Shown here piece after piece: positions 36,759-48,102 of a DNA stretch of 64,000 nt (its first letter is position 1; every line of letters begins with the position of its first letter). The translations under genes were made by a program, and so were the position numbers. The notes below the pieces were generated by a model. That model had not been told where the DNA came from and did not search any database. It worked only from the letters and a program-made list of their open reading frames with translations. The DNA comes from Liquorilactobacillus ghanensis DSM 18630 (GTDB lineage Bacteria; Bacillota; Bacilli; Lactobacillales; Lactobacillaceae). The stretch lies in assembly GCF_001435235.1 (NCBI RefSeq), contig NZ_AZGB01000005.1, forward strand, positions 1 to 64,000, written 5' to 3'.

Positions 36759-37058
36759 ATGGAATTTAACGAATATCAGCGAGCAGCTAATCGCACGCTT
36801 TATGGTAACGAACAAATTTTAACGAATTGTGCTCTGGGGTTAGCCGGAGAAAGTGGACAATTGATTGATTTAATTAAAAACTATACTTTTAAGGGCAAAG
36901 AATTAGATCGCAAAGAAATGATTAAAGAAATGGGCGACGTGCTTTGGTATTTATCCCAAATCGCACAATGGGCAGATGTTCCTTTCGAACAAGTAGCAAA
37001 AACCAATATTGCTACTTTAAATAAACGATATCCACATGGTTATTCGGCTGATAAATGA
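36759..37058 (+). CDS. MazG-like nucleotide pyrophosphohydrolase
   Basis: A 99-residue all-alpha NTP pyrophosphohydrolase of the MazG-like superfamily. The metal-binding pattern GLAGESGQLIDLIK (ExxE-type) and KEMGDVLWYLSQIA (ExxD) is complete. The substrate cannot be read. GAGGATAGG precedes the ATG; it is probably cotranscribed with ysxC. Confidence 0.85.
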   Translation: MEFNEYQRAANRTLYGNEQILTNCALGLAGESGQLIDLIKNYTFKGKELDRKEMIKEMGDVLWYLSQIAQWADVPFEQVAKTNIATLNKRYPHGYSADK

Positions 37059-37242
37059 GTGGTTGAAAGATTTGCAAGCTGATTTTGATTTGTTGAAAAG
37101 CTGGTAAAACCGAAACTTGCAAGTTAAAACAGAAATAATAGAGTGATATTATATACGCACGTTAAGGTAACTAGATTTGAAGGCAAATATTACTGCGGTA
37201 GTTGGGATTTTTGCTTAGACTTAGTTTTTCTGAAAAATAAGA
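37059..37242. other. Non-coding gap, no recognisable element
   Basis: I see no gene or stable RNA in these bases between the MazG-like gene and the next terminator. A TTGCAAG/CTTGCAA pair occurs but is short and widely spaced. Confidence 0.5.
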
Positions 37243-37271
37243 GGTCACCAGTTTAACTGGTGGCCCTTTTT
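37243..37271. terminator. Bidirectional terminator
   Basis: CACCAG/CTGGTG core extended by G-U and G-C pairs (37243-37265), 5-nt loop, T residues on the plus side and a T-rich run on the minus side. It serves both the ysxC-MazG transcript and the small minus-strand gene. Confidence 0.82.
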
Positions 37272-37272
37272 G

Positions 37273-37407
37273 TTATTTTTTATCTTTAGTAGTTTTTTTG
37301 CTGTCTTTTTCAGTTTCTTCTTTTTTTGCAGTCGGTTTAAGCGGATCAGCGGCAAATTTATCAAATAACTGGTCAAGTTGGTTTTGACGATTAATGGTAA
37401 GTCCCAT
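37273..37407 (-). CDS. Short 44-residue protein, resembles the SPJ_0845 family
   Basis: A short gene with ATG, GGAGG about 12 bases upstream, and a terminator directly after its stop. The protein begins MGLTINRQNQLDQLFDKFA and ends in a Lys/Glu/Thr-rich highly charged tail. The N-terminal pattern recalls small proteins annotated SPJ_0845 in streptococci and lactobacilli; that match is from memory. No function is known. It is cytoplasmic, with no hydrophobic segment, and probably monocistronic. Confidence 0.75.
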   Translation of the reverse strand: MGLTINRQNQLDQLFDKFAADPLKPTAKKEETEKDSKKTTKDKK

Positions 37408-37546
37408 ATTGCTTTTCAACCTCCGTCTTTATATAAATAAGTCTTTAACATTATTCTAGCAAAGATGATGAATTTTTTCAAACATCGCAAACGTAACTGG
37501 CTTTTATTAACTAAAGTGCATAAAAATAATTAATTTCTGTTTTTTA

Positions 37547-37575
37547 TTGCATAATAATACTTTTTAAAGTATACT
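37547..37575 (+). promoter_or_regulatory. Promoter of the amino-acid ABC operon
   Basis: TTGCAT (37547-37552), 17-bp spacer, TATACT (37570-37575), 38 bases before the start. No GlnR box or CodY-like motif is obvious next to it. Confidence 0.55.
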
Positions 37576-37612
37576 AACTTTATTAAGTTAAGTTGAATAA
37601 GGGGTTAGAGTT

Positions 37613-39073
37613 ATGAAAATTAAAAAGTTGCTGCTCATGCTTGTTTTTTTAATGCTGGGAATGTTGATCAGTTTTGGTCATGTTCAAGCGGCTGGGGATA
37701 ATTATTTGCAGAAAGTTAAGCAAAAGGGAACGTTGGTAGTTGGGACCAGCGCTGATTATCCACCATATGAATTTACCGTTAAAAAGTCAGGAAAAACAAA
37801 TTATGTCGGCTTAGATGTGGATGTTGCAAAAAAATTTGCAAAAAATCTAGGAGTTAAACTGGAAATTAAGAATATGGATTTTGATTCTTTATTAGTTGCC
37901 CTAGAAACGCATAAAGTTGACATGGTCATTGCTGGCATGAATCCGACACCGGAGAGAAGAAAAAGTGTTAATTTCTCGCAACTTTATTATCGTGGCAATC
38001 AGTATATGCTGATCAACAAAAAGGATGCGGCTAAATATAAAAATATTCATAGTTTTAAAGGCCAGACCATTGGAGCTCAGACCGGTTCTTTGCAGTATCA
38101 GCTAGTTAAGGAGCAGATGAAGGGCAATAGTATTAAGGGACTAGCTAAACTAAATGATTTGGTAATTGCATTGCAATCAGGAAAAGTCAACGCTGTTGCA
38201 ATGGAAGAAGCAACTGCTAAAGCCTTTGCGGAGAACAACCGGTCACTAAAAGTTATTAATCCGCATTTTGATGTTACCTCAAGTCAAACTGGTTCGGCAA
38301 TTGCTTTTCCTAAAGGTGCAGACAGTATGGTAACAGCTGCTAATAAAACAATTAAGCAGATTAAACAGCAAAATTTAATTAACAAGAAATATATCCCGCA
38401 AGCCGGTAAATATATGACGTCGAATACTAAGAAAAGCACGATGTTGAATTATTGGACTTATTTTGCTAAGGGAATTGAATATACTTTGCTGATTACAGCA
38501 GTATCAGTTTTCTTTGGTTTTCTTTTAGGAACGCTTTTCGCATTGATGAGATTATCACATGTTAAAATTTTTCATCTGATAGCAGTTTGGTATATTGAAT
38601 TTGTGCGGGGAACACCTTTGATGGTTCAAGTGATGTTTGTTTATTTTGGGATTGGGACAATAATTCAATCATTGCCGGCGTTAGTTGCCGGGATTATTGC
38701 AGTATCATTGAATTCAGGTGCTTATGTTGCAGAAATTATTCGTTCTGGAATTCAATCAATTCCTGTTGGTCAAACTGAAGCAGCTCGCAGCTTAGGAATG
38801 TCACAGCGTGAAGCTTATCGTTATGTAGTAATTCCACAGGCGTTGAAAAATATTTGGCCGGCACTGGGCAATGAGTTTATTACCTTAATCAAGGAAAGTT
38901 CAATCGTATCAATTATTGGAGTTGGAGATTTGATGTATCAAATGCAGTTGGTCCAAGCAGCAACCTATAAGGGCGTCTTGCCAATCTTTATCGCGATGGT
39001 TTTGTATTTCATTATGACCTTTGGTTTATCTAATGTACTTGGACATTTTGAGAGGAAGATGAAGCATGCTTAA
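37613..39073 (+). CDS. Amino-acid ABC transporter, fused substrate-binding protein and permease
   Basis: A 486-residue GlnP-type fusion. An N-terminal signal peptide (about 1-27, ending HVQAA) and an extracellular family-3 solute-binding domain (about 30-265, [11 protein letters not shown]) are followed by a permease domain with about five helices. The EAA loop reads [21 protein letters not shown]. Polar amino acids such as glutamine are the likely cargo, by family. It overlaps the ATPase gene by eight bases. Confidence 0.94.
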   Translation: MKIKKLLLMLVFLMLGMLISFGHVQAAGDNYLQKVKQKGTLVVGTSADYPPYEFTVKKSGKTNYVGLDVDVAKKFAKNLGVKLEIKNMDFDSLLVALETHKVDMVIAGMNPTPERRKSVNFSQLYYRGNQYMLINKKDAAKYKNIHSFKGQTIGAQTGSLQYQLVKEQMKGNSIKGLAKLNDLVIALQSGKVNAVAMEEATAKAFAENNRSLKVINPHFDVTSSQTGSAIAFPKGADSMVTAANKTIKQIKQQNLINKKYIPQAGKYMTSNTKKSTMLNYWTYFAKGIEYTLLITAVSVFFGFLLGTLFALMRLSHVKIFHLIAVWYIEFVRGTPLMVQVMFVYFGIGTIIQSLPALVAGIIAVSLNSGAYVAEIIRSGIQSIPVGQTEAARSLGMSQREAYRYVVIPQALKNIWPALGNEFITLIKESSIVSIIGVGDLMYQMQLVQAATYKGVLPIFIAMVLYFIMTFGLSNVLGHFERKMKHA

Positions 39074-39818
39074 GGATAAAGAACAGACTATTATTGAAGT
39101 ACAACAATTAAAAAAGTCTTTTGGTGATGATGTCGTCTTAAAAGACATTAGTGAAACTGTTAAAGCGGGTCAGGTAATTTGTGTCATTGGACCTTCTGGA
39201 GCCGGGAAAAGTACCTTTTTACGCTGTTTAAACGTTTTAGAAGAACCTACTTCGGGTAAGGTTTTATTCGAAGGAAGTGATTTGACGGGAATTAAGGAAG
39301 AAGAGCTGAATCATCTGCGACAAAAAATGGGGATGGTTTTCCAGAGCTTTAATTTATTTCCTAACTTAACAGTTTTGGATAATCTGCAATTAGCACCGTT
39401 AAAAGTTCGCCGCTTGTCAGCTGACCAAGCGCAAAAACAAGCGCACAAATTGTTGACGCAAGTCGGTTTGGCAGATAAGGCGGCTGAATATCCGGCTAGC
39501 CTTTCGGGAGGTCAACAACAGCGAGTTGCAATTGCGCGTGCTTTGGCAATGGATCCAGAAGTTATGCTTTTTGATGAACCAACATCAGCATTGGATCCAG
39601 AAATGGTTGGCGAAGTTTTGAAAGTTATGCGTGATTTAGCCCATTCAGGGATGACCATGGTAGTGGTGACCCATGAAATGGGGTTTGCCAAAGAAGTTGC
39701 TGATCAGATTTGGTTTATGGCTGATGGCTATATTCAAGAAAAAGGCAAACCAGAAGATTTCTTTGCTCATCCGAAGACAGAACGGGCGCAAGATTTTCTT
39801 TCTAAAATTCTTAGTTAA
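39066..39818 (+). CDS. glnQ: Amino-acid ABC transporter ATP-binding protein (GlnQ type)
   Basis: A 250-residue ATPase energising the upstream fusion permease. Walker A is [11 protein letters not shown] (about 43), the signature is [15 protein letters not shown], and Walker B is [21 protein letters not shown] precedes the ATG within the permease gene. Confidence 0.94.
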   Translation: MLKDKEQTIIEVQQLKKSFGDDVVLKDISETVKAGQVICVIGPSGAGKSTFLRCLNVLEEPTSGKVLFEGSDLTGIKEEELNHLRQKMGMVFQSFNLFPNLTVLDNLQLAPLKVRRLSADQAQKQAHKLLTQVGLADKAAEYPASLSGGQQQRVAIARALAMDPEVMLFDEPTSALDPEMVGEVLKVMRDLAHSGMTMVVVTHEMGFAKEVADQIWFMADGYIQEKGKPEDFFAHPKTERAQDFLSKILS

Positions 39819-39841
39819 TTAATTGTGCCGGATGAAAATGG

Positions 39842-39877
39842 GTCAATAATTGCAATTGCGATTATTGACTTTTTTTT
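39842..39877 (+). terminator. Terminator of the amino-acid ABC operon
   Basis: GTCAATAAT (39842-39850) pairs with ATTATTGAC (39861-39869), followed by eight T. Confidence 0.88.
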
Positions 39878-40000
39878 CTGAAAATACCATTTTAAGTGAT
39901 AAAATTAAAAACATAAAGTAGTCTTTTTGAATTTATTGTTAGCCTTGAACTGCTTCTTGGCATATAATACAAATGATATCTAAGCGTGAAGGGATTTAGA

Positions 40001-41779
40001 ATGGCAACACAACATATTGAAAATAAATTGAAACTGTTACCGGATTTGCCGGGATGTTATTTGATGAAAGACTTAAATAGTAAAATTATCTATGTTGGCA
40101 AGGCGAAAAATTTAAAAAATCGCGTACGCTCATATTTTAAAAGCAGCCATGAGGGTAAAACGGCGCGACTAGTTAGCGAAATTCGGGATTTTGAAACGAT
40201 CGTCACTTCAACTGATAAAGAAGCTTTTTTATTGGAAATTACTTTAATTCGAAAGCATAAACCTTATTATAATATTAAGTTAAAACGTGGTACAGGCTAT
40301 CCGTATATTAAAATTACTCATGAAAAAGATCCACAGTTAAAGATCGTCAGTCAAGTCGAGCACGATGGCGGATATTATTTTGGACCTTATCCCAATGTAT
40401 ATGCTGCTGATGAAACAATGCAGCTGCTGCAAAAAGTTTATCCTTTAAGACGCTGCAATGGTTATCAAAAGCGTCCATGTTTGTATTATCATATGGGACA
40501 ATGTCTTGGGGCTTGTTTTCAAGAGGTCCCACCAGAAAAATATCAACGGCAGATTCGTAAAATCAAATCATTTTTGAATGGCAATGTTGGTAATATTAAG
40601 CGCGAATTACAACATAAAATGACTACTGCTGCCAATAAATTGGAATTTGAGCGGGCAGCTGAGATTCGAGATCAAATTCATTATGTTGAAGTAACCGTTG
40701 AGAAACAGAAAATTATTTCCAACGACAATACACCGCGTGACCTGTTCAATTTTTATATGGACAAAGGCTGGCTTTCATTGCAGGTCTTTTATATCAGACA
40801 GGCAAGATTAATGAAACGTGAAAAACGGCTGTTTCCATGTATTGATACACCAGAAGCTGAATTGGAATCTTTTATTTTGCAATTTTATAATCAGAAAAAT
40901 AAAATTTTGCCACGTGAAATTTTAGTACCTGCTAAAATTAATCATCAGGTTTTAAGTGAGATCTTACAGGTTCCGGTTCGAACGCCGCAGCGTGGACAAA
41001 AACGCGAATTATTAGAATTAGCGCAAAAAAATGCCCAGCTGATTTTGGATGAAAAGTTTCGTTTAATGGAGTTGGATGATCGGAAGACAATCGGGGCAAT
41101 GAGTCAAATTATGCAGGCACTTAAACTGCCTCAGGGGCATCGCATTGAAGCTTTTGATCACTCGCATATTCAAGGAACTGATTTAGTTTCGGCAATGGTT
41201 TGCTTTATTGATGGGCGAGCAGAAAAAAGTCAATATCGTAAGTATCGTTTGCGAACAGTTGATCATGCTGATGAGGCTGCCAGTACTCGTGAAGTGATTC
41301 GGCGACGGTACGTGCGACTGCTAAAAGAAAAGGCACCATTGCCGGATCTGATTTTAATGGATGGAGCAGAAATTCAAATTGAAGCTGCACAAGATGTTTT
41401 ACAAAATGAATTAAATTTAACTATCCCGGTAGCCGGAATGGTTAAAAATGAACATCATAAAACGGCTGATCTGATGAACAGCCGTTTTGAAAAGTTAGCA
41501 CTTGATCCAAAAAGTGAAGGATTTTATTTATTGCAGCGAATTCAAGATGAAGTGCACCGATTTGCAATCACTTTTCATCGGCAAACTCATTCAAAACATT
41601 CGCTGGCTTCAAGACTGGATTTAATTCCTGGGGTCGGTCCTAGGACACGAGTTAAATTATTAAAGAAATTTGGTTCAATTAAGAAAATTTCTGCAGCTTC
41701 ACTTTCAGAACTGCAAGCATTAGGGATTTCGCATAAGGTTGCTCAGACAATCAAAATTAGTCTGCAGGCATCTCAGTGA
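40001..41779 (+). CDS. uvrC: Excinuclease ABC subunit C
   Basis: Nucleotide-excision repair nuclease that makes both incisions. The 592-residue protein has a GIY-YIG domain (about 12-95, GCYLMKD ... IIYVGKAKNLKNRV), an UVR motif (about 200-235), an RNase H-like endonuclease domain (EAFDHSHIQG, DLILMDGAEIQ), and tandem helix-hairpin-helix motifs (IPGVGPRTRVKLLKKFG). GAAGGGA precedes the ATG; a GTG five codons upstream overlaps that site. TATAAT at 39963-39968 is a candidate -10. It overlaps the convergent CDF gene by seven bases. Confidence 0.97.
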   Translation: MATQHIENKLKLLPDLPGCYLMKDLNSKIIYVGKAKNLKNRVRSYFKSSHEGKTARLVSEIRDFETIVTSTDKEAFLLEITLIRKHKPYYNIKLKRGTGYPYIKITHEKDPQLKIVSQVEHDGGYYFGPYPNVYAADETMQLLQKVYPLRRCNGYQKRPCLYYHMGQCLGACFQEVPPEKYQRQIRKIKSFLNGNVGNIKRELQHKMTTAANKLEFERAAEIRDQIHYVEVTVEKQKIISNDNTPRDLFNFYMDKGWLSLQVFYIRQARLMKREKRLFPCIDTPEAELESFILQFYNQKNKILPREILVPAKINHQVLSEILQVPVRTPQRGQKRELLELAQKNAQLILDEKFRLMELDDRKTIGAMSQIMQALKLPQGHRIEAFDHSHIQGTDLVSAMVCFIDGRAEKSQYRKYRLRTVDHADEAASTREVIRRRYVRLLKEKAPLPDLILMDGAEIQIEAAQDVLQNELNLTIPVAGMVKNEHHKTADLMNSRFEKLALDPKSEGFYLLQRIQDEVHRFAITFHRQTHSKHSLASRLDLIPGVGPRTRVKLLKKFGSIKKISAASLSELQALGISHKVAQTIKISLQASQ

Positions 41780-42684
41780 CTATTTAATTCATTTGGCCGC
41801 TGCGGCTCATAATCAACATCCCATGGCTCTACATGGACATCAGTATCAAGTACATTGAATTTTCGGCGTAGTAGACTTTCAACCTTTTCAGTTATATGGT
41901 GGCTTTCACGCACGGTCATTTGCGGATCGACCCAGATGATAATGTCAACGAAAACATTAGCTCCGTAAGTTCGTCCTTGAATATTGTGGACTCGTTCAAC
42001 ACCGGGAATCTGATTAACTGCAGCAATATACTGTGCCAGCAAATCATCATCAAAACCATCAGATAAGGCGAAAGCACTGTCGGAAAGGATATCGTAAGCC
42101 GTTTTCAGAATTAAGCCACCAATCAGTAAAGCAACAATATTATCTAGGCGTGGGAAATGCAGGTTAGCGGCAATAATAGTCAAACTGGTTCCAAAACTAG
42201 TCCAAGCGTCATTACGGGTATCCTTGGCAATTGCCAGCAGAGAAGAAGATTTGAGCTTTTTAGCAATCCGAGCGTTGTGTAGGTAAATCGCATACATTAA
42301 ACCACCGCTGAAGAGACCGACAAACAAGGCATAAATATCAGGGGTCGAAGTTTGGTTTGCTAAGATGCCTTTGATTGAAGAATAAATGACACTTCCACCA
42401 ACCAACAGCATTACTAATGAGGTAGCAAAGGTGGCGATTGTTTCAGCTTTCCAATGGCCGTATTGATGATGCTCATCAGGTGGTCGGCGGGCAAGATGGA
42501 GTCCATAAATGATAGCTATTGATGATAAAATGTCAGTCAAATTATTTGAAGCATCAGCTAATAAAGTGGCTGAATGACTTAGTTGACCAACGACCAGTTT
42601 TAACATTGCTAAAAAAACATATGCTAAGGAGCTGATCATGACCCAGTGTTGAGCAATTTTTAAATTTCGATATTTTTCTTGCAA
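41773..42684 (-). CDS. Cation diffusion facilitator transporter
   Basis: A 303-residue CDF antiporter with six predicted transmembrane helices (about 15-210) and a cytoplasmic domain. The metal site is in LLADASNNLTDILSS (helix 2) and in KDTRNDAWTS (helix 5). Zinc, iron or manganese are possible substrates. It has a TTG start with AAGGA ten bases upstream. Confidence 0.92.
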   Translation of the reverse strand: MQEKYRNLKIAQHWVMISSLAYVFLAMLKLVVGQLSHSATLLADASNNLTDILSSIAIIYGLHLARRPPDEHHQYGHWKAETIATFATSLVMLLVGGSVIYSSIKGILANQTSTPDIYALFVGLFSGGLMYAIYLHNARIAKKLKSSSLLAIAKDTRNDAWTSFGTSLTIIAANLHFPRLDNIVALLIGGLILKTAYDILSDSAFALSDGFDDDLLAQYIAAVNQIPGVERVHNIQGRTYGANVFVDIIIWVDPQMTVRESHHITEKVESLLRRKFNVLDTDVHVEPWDVDYEPQRPNELNSH

Positions 42685-42749
42685 AGTAGCAACATCCTTA
42701 ATTAATAATTAATTTGTTCAGTAAGAAGATTATAAATGGTTGATTGAGA

Positions 42750-42778
42750 AAAACCAAATAATTAATTTGTTTGGTTTT
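42750..42778. promoter_or_regulatory. Inverted repeat between CDF gene and obg
   Basis: AAAACCAAA (42750-42758) pairs with TTTGGTTTT (42770-42778) around an AT-rich 11-nt loop. It lies in the divergent promoter region and may be an operator for the CDF gene. Confidence 0.35.
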
Positions 42779-42809
42779 TATAATAAATTAGAAAATAATC
42801 GGGGCTTTT

Positions 42810-42838
42810 TTGACCGCTTTTGGAAAAACTGTTATAGT
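42810..42838 (+). promoter_or_regulatory. Promoter of obg
   Basis: TTGACC (42810-42815), 17-bp spacer, TATAGT (42833-42838), with TG one base before the -10 (extended -10). It leaves a leader of about 65 bases. Confidence 0.75.
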
Positions 42839-42910
42839 TGTGCATGTAGTTTCAAGATATATAATATCAGAATATATAACATAAGATAAGTAAAAAAAGG
42901 AGGCGCAGAG

Positions 42911-44212
42911 ATGTTTGTTGACCAAGTCAGAATTAACGTAAAATCTGGTAAGGGTGGCGACGGAATGGTAGCATTTCGGCGGGAAAAATATGTTCCAAAG
43001 GGTGGCCCCGCTGGCGGCGATGGTGGTCGCGGCGGTAATGTAATTTTACAGGCGACTAATGATCAGCGTACTTTATTGGATTTTCGCTATCATCGGCATT
43101 TTAAGGCAACCAGCGGCGGTAAAGGAATGATTAAGGGAATGTACGGCCGGGGAGCTAAAGATCTAATCATTAAAGTTCCTCGAGGGACGACTGTTTCAGA
43201 TGCCGAAACACAGCAAGTCTTAGGTGATCTAACCGAGGATGGGCAACAGCTAATTGTTGCTAAAGGCGGTCGCGGTGGCCGAGGAAACATACATTTCGCC
43301 AGCCCTAAGAATCCGGCACCGGAAATTGCTGAAAATGGTGAACCGGGAATTGAAAAAGTGCTGCAGTTGGAATTGAAAGTTTTGGCTGATGTTGGTTTGG
43401 TAGGTTTTCCTTCGGTCGGCAAGTCAACGTTGTTGGCGGCAGTAACCAGTGCTAAGCCCAAAATTGCAGCTTATCATTTTACGACCCTGGCACCTAATCT
43501 GGGGATGGTTCGTTTAAATGACGGTCGTGATTTTGTAATGGCTGATATGCCGGGGTTAATCGAAGGAGCAGCTCAGGGAGTCGGTTTGGGAATTAAATTT
43601 TTACGCCATATTGAACGAACGCGAGTCTTACTGCATTTAATTGATATGAGCAGTACTGATGGTCGCGATCCTTTTACCGATTATCAGAAATTAAATCAAG
43701 AACTGCAAGTTTATGATGAATTGCTGCTGAAACGACCGCAAATTATTGTTGCAACTAAAATGGATTTGCCTGATTCAGCTGAAAATTTGGCTGCTTTTCG
43801 GCAAAAATTACAAAAAAGTACTTCTGAATCTCCGCAAATTATTGAAATTTCGGCGGTTACACATCAGGGACTGACAACTCTGTTGCATCAAGCGGCTGAT
43901 TTGTTAGCAACTGCACCGATTTATCCGACTTTAGCAGAAAGAAAACGACAACAACAAGCTGAACAAGGTGTTGGTGCTGAAGAAACTGAATCCTTATTCA
44001 CCATTACCAGAGATGACGATGCTGTCTGGATTTTAAGCGGTGAAAAGATTGAAAAAATGTTTGATATGACTAATTTGGAACACGATGAAAGTTTAGCTCG
44101 TTTGGCGCGTCAATTGAGACATTTGGGGGTTGATGATGCGTTACGCGAACGGGGAGCTAAAGATGGGGATCTAGTACGGCTTAAAGACTTCACCTTTGAA
44201 TTTGTTGATTAA
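42911..44212 (+). CDS. obgE: GTPase Obg/CgtA
   Basis: Essential ribosome-assembly and stress GTPase, 433 residues. The N-terminal glycine-rich Obg domain (about 1-157, [19 protein letters not shown]) is followed by the G domain with G1 [12 protein letters not shown]3 DMPGLIEGA and G4 ATKMD. The C-terminal OCT domain (about 350-430) carries [22 protein letters not shown] precedes the ATG. The acyltransferase gene follows 29 bases later. Confidence 0.97.
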   Translation: MFVDQVRINVKSGKGGDGMVAFRREKYVPKGGPAGGDGGRGGNVILQATNDQRTLLDFRYHRHFKATSGGKGMIKGMYGRGAKDLIIKVPRGTTVSDAETQQVLGDLTEDGQQLIVAKGGRGGRGNIHFASPKNPAPEIAENGEPGIEKVLQLELKVLADVGLVGFPSVGKSTLLAAVTSAKPKIAAYHFTTLAPNLGMVRLNDGRDFVMADMPGLIEGAAQGVGLGIKFLRHIERTRVLLHLIDMSSTDGRDPFTDYQKLNQELQVYDELLLKRPQIIVATKMDLPDSAENLAAFRQKLQKSTSESPQIIEISAVTHQGLTTLLHQAADLLATAPIYPTLAERKRQQQAEQGVGAEETESLFTITRDDDAVWILSGEKIEKMFDMTNLEHDESLARLARQLRHLGVDDALRERGAKDGDLVRLKDFTFEFVD

Positions 44213-44241
44213 TTTTTTAAGACTGATCGAGGGTTTATATC

Positions 44242-46155
44242 ATGAATCAAAGATTAAAAAAACATCGTTATATCACTGGATTTGATGGTGTTAGAACACT
44301 AGCAGTTGTAGCGGTTATTATGTATCATCTAATGCCGTATAATATTCAAGGCGGTTATTTAGGGGTACCGATTTTTTTTGTTTTATCAGGTTATTTGATT
44401 ACCGATTTGCTAAATCAGGAATGGCATCAAAATGGAAAAATTGATGTTTGGGCTTTTTATCAACGACGAATTCGCCGGTTGTATCCTGGACTAGTAACAA
44501 TGGTAGTTGCAACTGCCGCATATATTACCTTATTTCAAAGAAATCTTTTGTTTAATTTACGGGCAGTAGTAGTTACAAACTTTTTATACGTTTATAATTG
44601 GCTGCAAGTTCATCAAGGACAATCGTATTTTGATCGTTTTGGAACGCAGTCACCATTTGTTCATCTGTGGTCACTATCAATTGAAGGTCAGTTTTATTTG
44701 TTTTGGCCATTGATTTTGCTCTTTTTATGGGTAGTTGTGCGTCGAAGACAGCCAATCTTTGATATTATTTTTATCGGTGCTTTTTTATCGGCTTTGGCAA
44801 TGGCACTGCTTTTTAGACATGGTCAAGATCCATCCCGAATTTATTTTGGAACTGATACTCGAATATTTTCAATTCTTTTAGGTGCCTCGCTTTCAATTGT
44901 TTGGCCTAGTGCATCATTAAAGAAAGATTTGCAAAACTCAGCTAGATTTTTCTTGGATGGTGTGGGAATTGCCGCATTGCTTTTGATTATTTGGATGTTC
45001 TTTCAGCTGCCAGGTGAAAGTGATTTGAATTATCGCGGTGGGATGTTCTTCTTTTCATTACTGTCGGTTATGTTAATTGCGGCTGTTGCTCATCCCGGAG
45101 CTGATTTAAATCGTTTGTTAAGTAATCGGCTTTTTTCTTGGTTAGGTAAACGGAGCTATGGAATTTACCTTTATCAGTATCCGGTGATGATTTTTTATGA
45201 AGCCAAAGTGACAAATATTGCGCAACATCCTTGGCTTCACGCCTTAATTGAAATTGCAATTATTGTTTTGGTTAGTCATTTGTCTTATACCTATATTGAA
45301 CGTCCTTTGCAGCATTTTGATTATCATCGAACAAAAGAGGTTCTGCGGGAATTTGTTAAACGCGATTCACGCTATGGGGTAAAACGAATTTGGGTCGTCT
45401 TAGCAGCAGTTGTTTGTTTGACGGCAGCGGTTGGTTCATTTAGCACACAAGCAGCCCAAACAAAAGCAAAGGTTTCAAATCTGCAAGCTAAAATTGATGC
45501 AAACGAACAGGCTGTCAAAAAACATAATCAGGCTGTTGAGGGAAACAGCAAAAATAAGAATCAGGCTGATTCGGCAGCAACGATCAGTAGTTCGACGAGT
45601 TCAGCTAGCTCGGCAGCCAGCAGCTCTACGGCAGCAGATGGAGCTGAAAAGTTAACTGCTGATGAGCAGCAAAAAGCAACGACACTCCAGATCACAGCAG
45701 TAGGAGATTCGGTTTTAGCTGATGGATCAGTCAGTTTACAGCAGGTTTTCCCTAAGATGTATGTTGATGCCAAAGTTGGTCGACAAGCTAAAGATGCGAT
45801 TGGTGTTTTGCAGGGATTGGCGCAACAAGGTAAATTGGCTCCGACTGTATTACTTAGTTTAGGGACAAATGGACCTTTTTCAGATGATCAATTACAACAA
45901 ATTATGCAGATTATTGGGAAACAAAGAAAAGTTTTCTGGGTCAATACACACGTACCGACACGACGGTGGCAAGATCAGGTTAATCAAGCCTTGAATAGTG
46001 CGCAAAGCCGCTATTCAAATCTTAAAGTAATTGATTGGTATGCTTATAGTAAACAGCATAGCGATTGGTTTTATAGTGATAATGTTCACCCTAACGAGTA
46101 TGGTTTAAAATTTTATAGCAGTTTTGTGGCTAAAAAAATTTTGCAGGGAGAATAA
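44242..46155 (+). CDS. OatA-like acyltransferase with C-terminal SGNH domain
   Basis: A 637-residue membrane protein. The N-terminal acyltransferase-3 domain (about 10-400) has about ten helices and RGLAVV-like FDGVRTLAVVAVIMYH, with LWSLSIEGQFYLFWP. A final helix, a Ser/Ala-rich linker, and an extracellular SGNH esterase-like domain follow, with Ser490 in GDSVLADGS and Asp613/His616 in DNVHPNE. This is the layout of OatA peptidoglycan O-acetyltransferases (lysozyme resistance). Another surface polymer remains possible as the acceptor. Confidence 0.9.
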   Translation: MNQRLKKHRYITGFDGVRTLAVVAVIMYHLMPYNIQGGYLGVPIFFVLSGYLITDLLNQEWHQNGKIDVWAFYQRRIRRLYPGLVTMVVATAAYITLFQRNLLFNLRAVVVTNFLYVYNWLQVHQGQSYFDRFGTQSPFVHLWSLSIEGQFYLFWPLILLFLWVVVRRRQPIFDIIFIGAFLSALAMALLFRHGQDPSRIYFGTDTRIFSILLGASLSIVWPSASLKKDLQNSARFFLDGVGIAALLLIIWMFFQLPGESDLNYRGGMFFFSLLSVMLIAAVAHPGADLNRLLSNRLFSWLGKRSYGIYLYQYPVMIFYEAKVTNIAQHPWLHALIEIAIIVLVSHLSYTYIERPLQHFDYHRTKEVLREFVKRDSRYGVKRIWVVLAAVVCLTAAVGSFSTQAAQTKAKVSNLQAKIDANEQAVKKHNQAVEGNSKNKNQADSAATISSSTSSASSAASSSTAADGAEKLTADEQQKATTLQITAVGDSVLADGSVSLQQVFPKMYVDAKVGRQAKDAIGVLQGLAQQGKLAPTVLLSLGTNGPFSDDQLQQIMQIIGKQRKVFWVNTHVPTRRWQDQVNQALNSAQSRYSNLKVIDWYAYSKQHSDWFYSDNVHPNEYGLKFYSSFVAKKILQGE

Positions 46156-46160
46156 TTAGC

Positions 46161-46190
46161 AAGTTAGCGGGATTGAACCGCTAACTTTTT
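46161..46190 (+). terminator. Terminator of the OatA-like gene
   Basis: AAGTTAGCGG pairs perfectly with CCGCTAACTT (46161-46170 with 46178-46187), 7-nt loop, then T residues. Confidence 0.92.
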
Positions 46191-46325
46191 TTAGCAAGGG
46201 AAAAATAAGTGGAAATAGTTTTCAGCCGAAATGAGTAAGCTGGATAATATTTAGAATAATGATAAAATAAAGCGTAGTCAGATTTATTGATGAGCTTTAT
46301 AAAAATTAATGGAATGGAATTAATT

Positions 46326-47278
<953 letters not shown>

Positions 47279-47282
<4 letters not shown>

Positions 47283-48088
47283 AAGGATACAGTCAGCTTA
47301 AGGATTTACGTAATCGAATTGCAGTTGTTACCGGTGCTTCTTCAGGTTTAGGTGAACAAGTAGCTTATCAATTAGCTGAAAGAGGAGCAATCGTGGTCGT
47401 CTGTGCGCGAAGACTGGAACGTTTGCAACAAGTCAGTCAACGTTGCCAGCAGTTGTCAGGCCGCTTGGCTTTGCCGCTGCAGCTGGATGTCAGTGATCCC
47501 CAAGCTATTGAAGTGGCTGTTGCAAAAATTGAAAAAGAGTTGGGACCAATTGCGGTTTTAGTTAACGATGCCGGCTTTGGTTTAATGGAAGATTTTTTGG
47601 ACTTTGATATGGCGATCACGGAAAAAATGTTTCGGGTTAACGTTTTGGGGTTAATGTACTTGGCCCGCTTTGTTGGAGTAAAAATGGCTGAACGTAAAAT
47701 GGGGGCGATCGTTAATATTGCTTCGATTGCTGGGAAAATTGCTACACCTAAATCAGCTGTTTATGCAGCAACTAAAGCGGCAGTATTAGCTTTTTCAAAT
47801 GCATTGCGCTTAGAGTTAAAACCACTGGGCATTTCAGTTTTAACAGTTAATCCGGGTCCAATTAAAACGGAATTCTTCTCAATTGCAGATCGCAGCGGTC
47901 ATTATTTGGATAAGATTGGTCGCTTATCATTGGATGCCCCTGAAGTAGCTGAAAAGATTGTTAAAACAATTGGAACAAGTCGTCGTGAACTCAATCTACC
48001 GTATTTATTTGAAGCAGCGTTCCACCTCTATAATATGTTCCCTCAAGTCGGAGATTATTTAGCTGGCGGTCTATTCAATAAAAAATGA
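47279..48088 (+). CDS. SDR-family oxidoreductase
   Basis: A 269-residue classical short-chain dehydrogenase. The NAD(P)-binding motif is TGASSGLG (about 18-25), then NDAGFG in place of NNAG, catalytic Ser in NIASIAGK, and the YAATK catalytic Tyr/Lys. The substrate is unknown; the C-terminus resembles DltE/YqjQ-type members that sit next to rnz in other Firmicutes. GCGAGGAG is seven bases before the ATG. Translation is coupled to rnz. Confidence 0.92.
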
Positions 48089-48102
48089 GAAAGGACCTAG
48101 TT

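Noticed and set aside
37059-37242. tRNA or other stable RNA in the gap after the MazG-like gene
   Set aside because: No cloverleaf, no GTTCGA-type T arm and no CCA end can be drawn; the only inverted pair is seven bases and widely spaced.
37500-37612. GlnR or CodY site upstream of the amino-acid transporter
   Set aside because: No TGTNA-N7-TNACA or AATTTTCWGAAAATT-like sequence is present; only a promoter is found.
43090-43461. Minus-strand ORF opposite obg
   Set aside because: It mirrors the glycine-rich Obg domain and has no family features or ribosome site.
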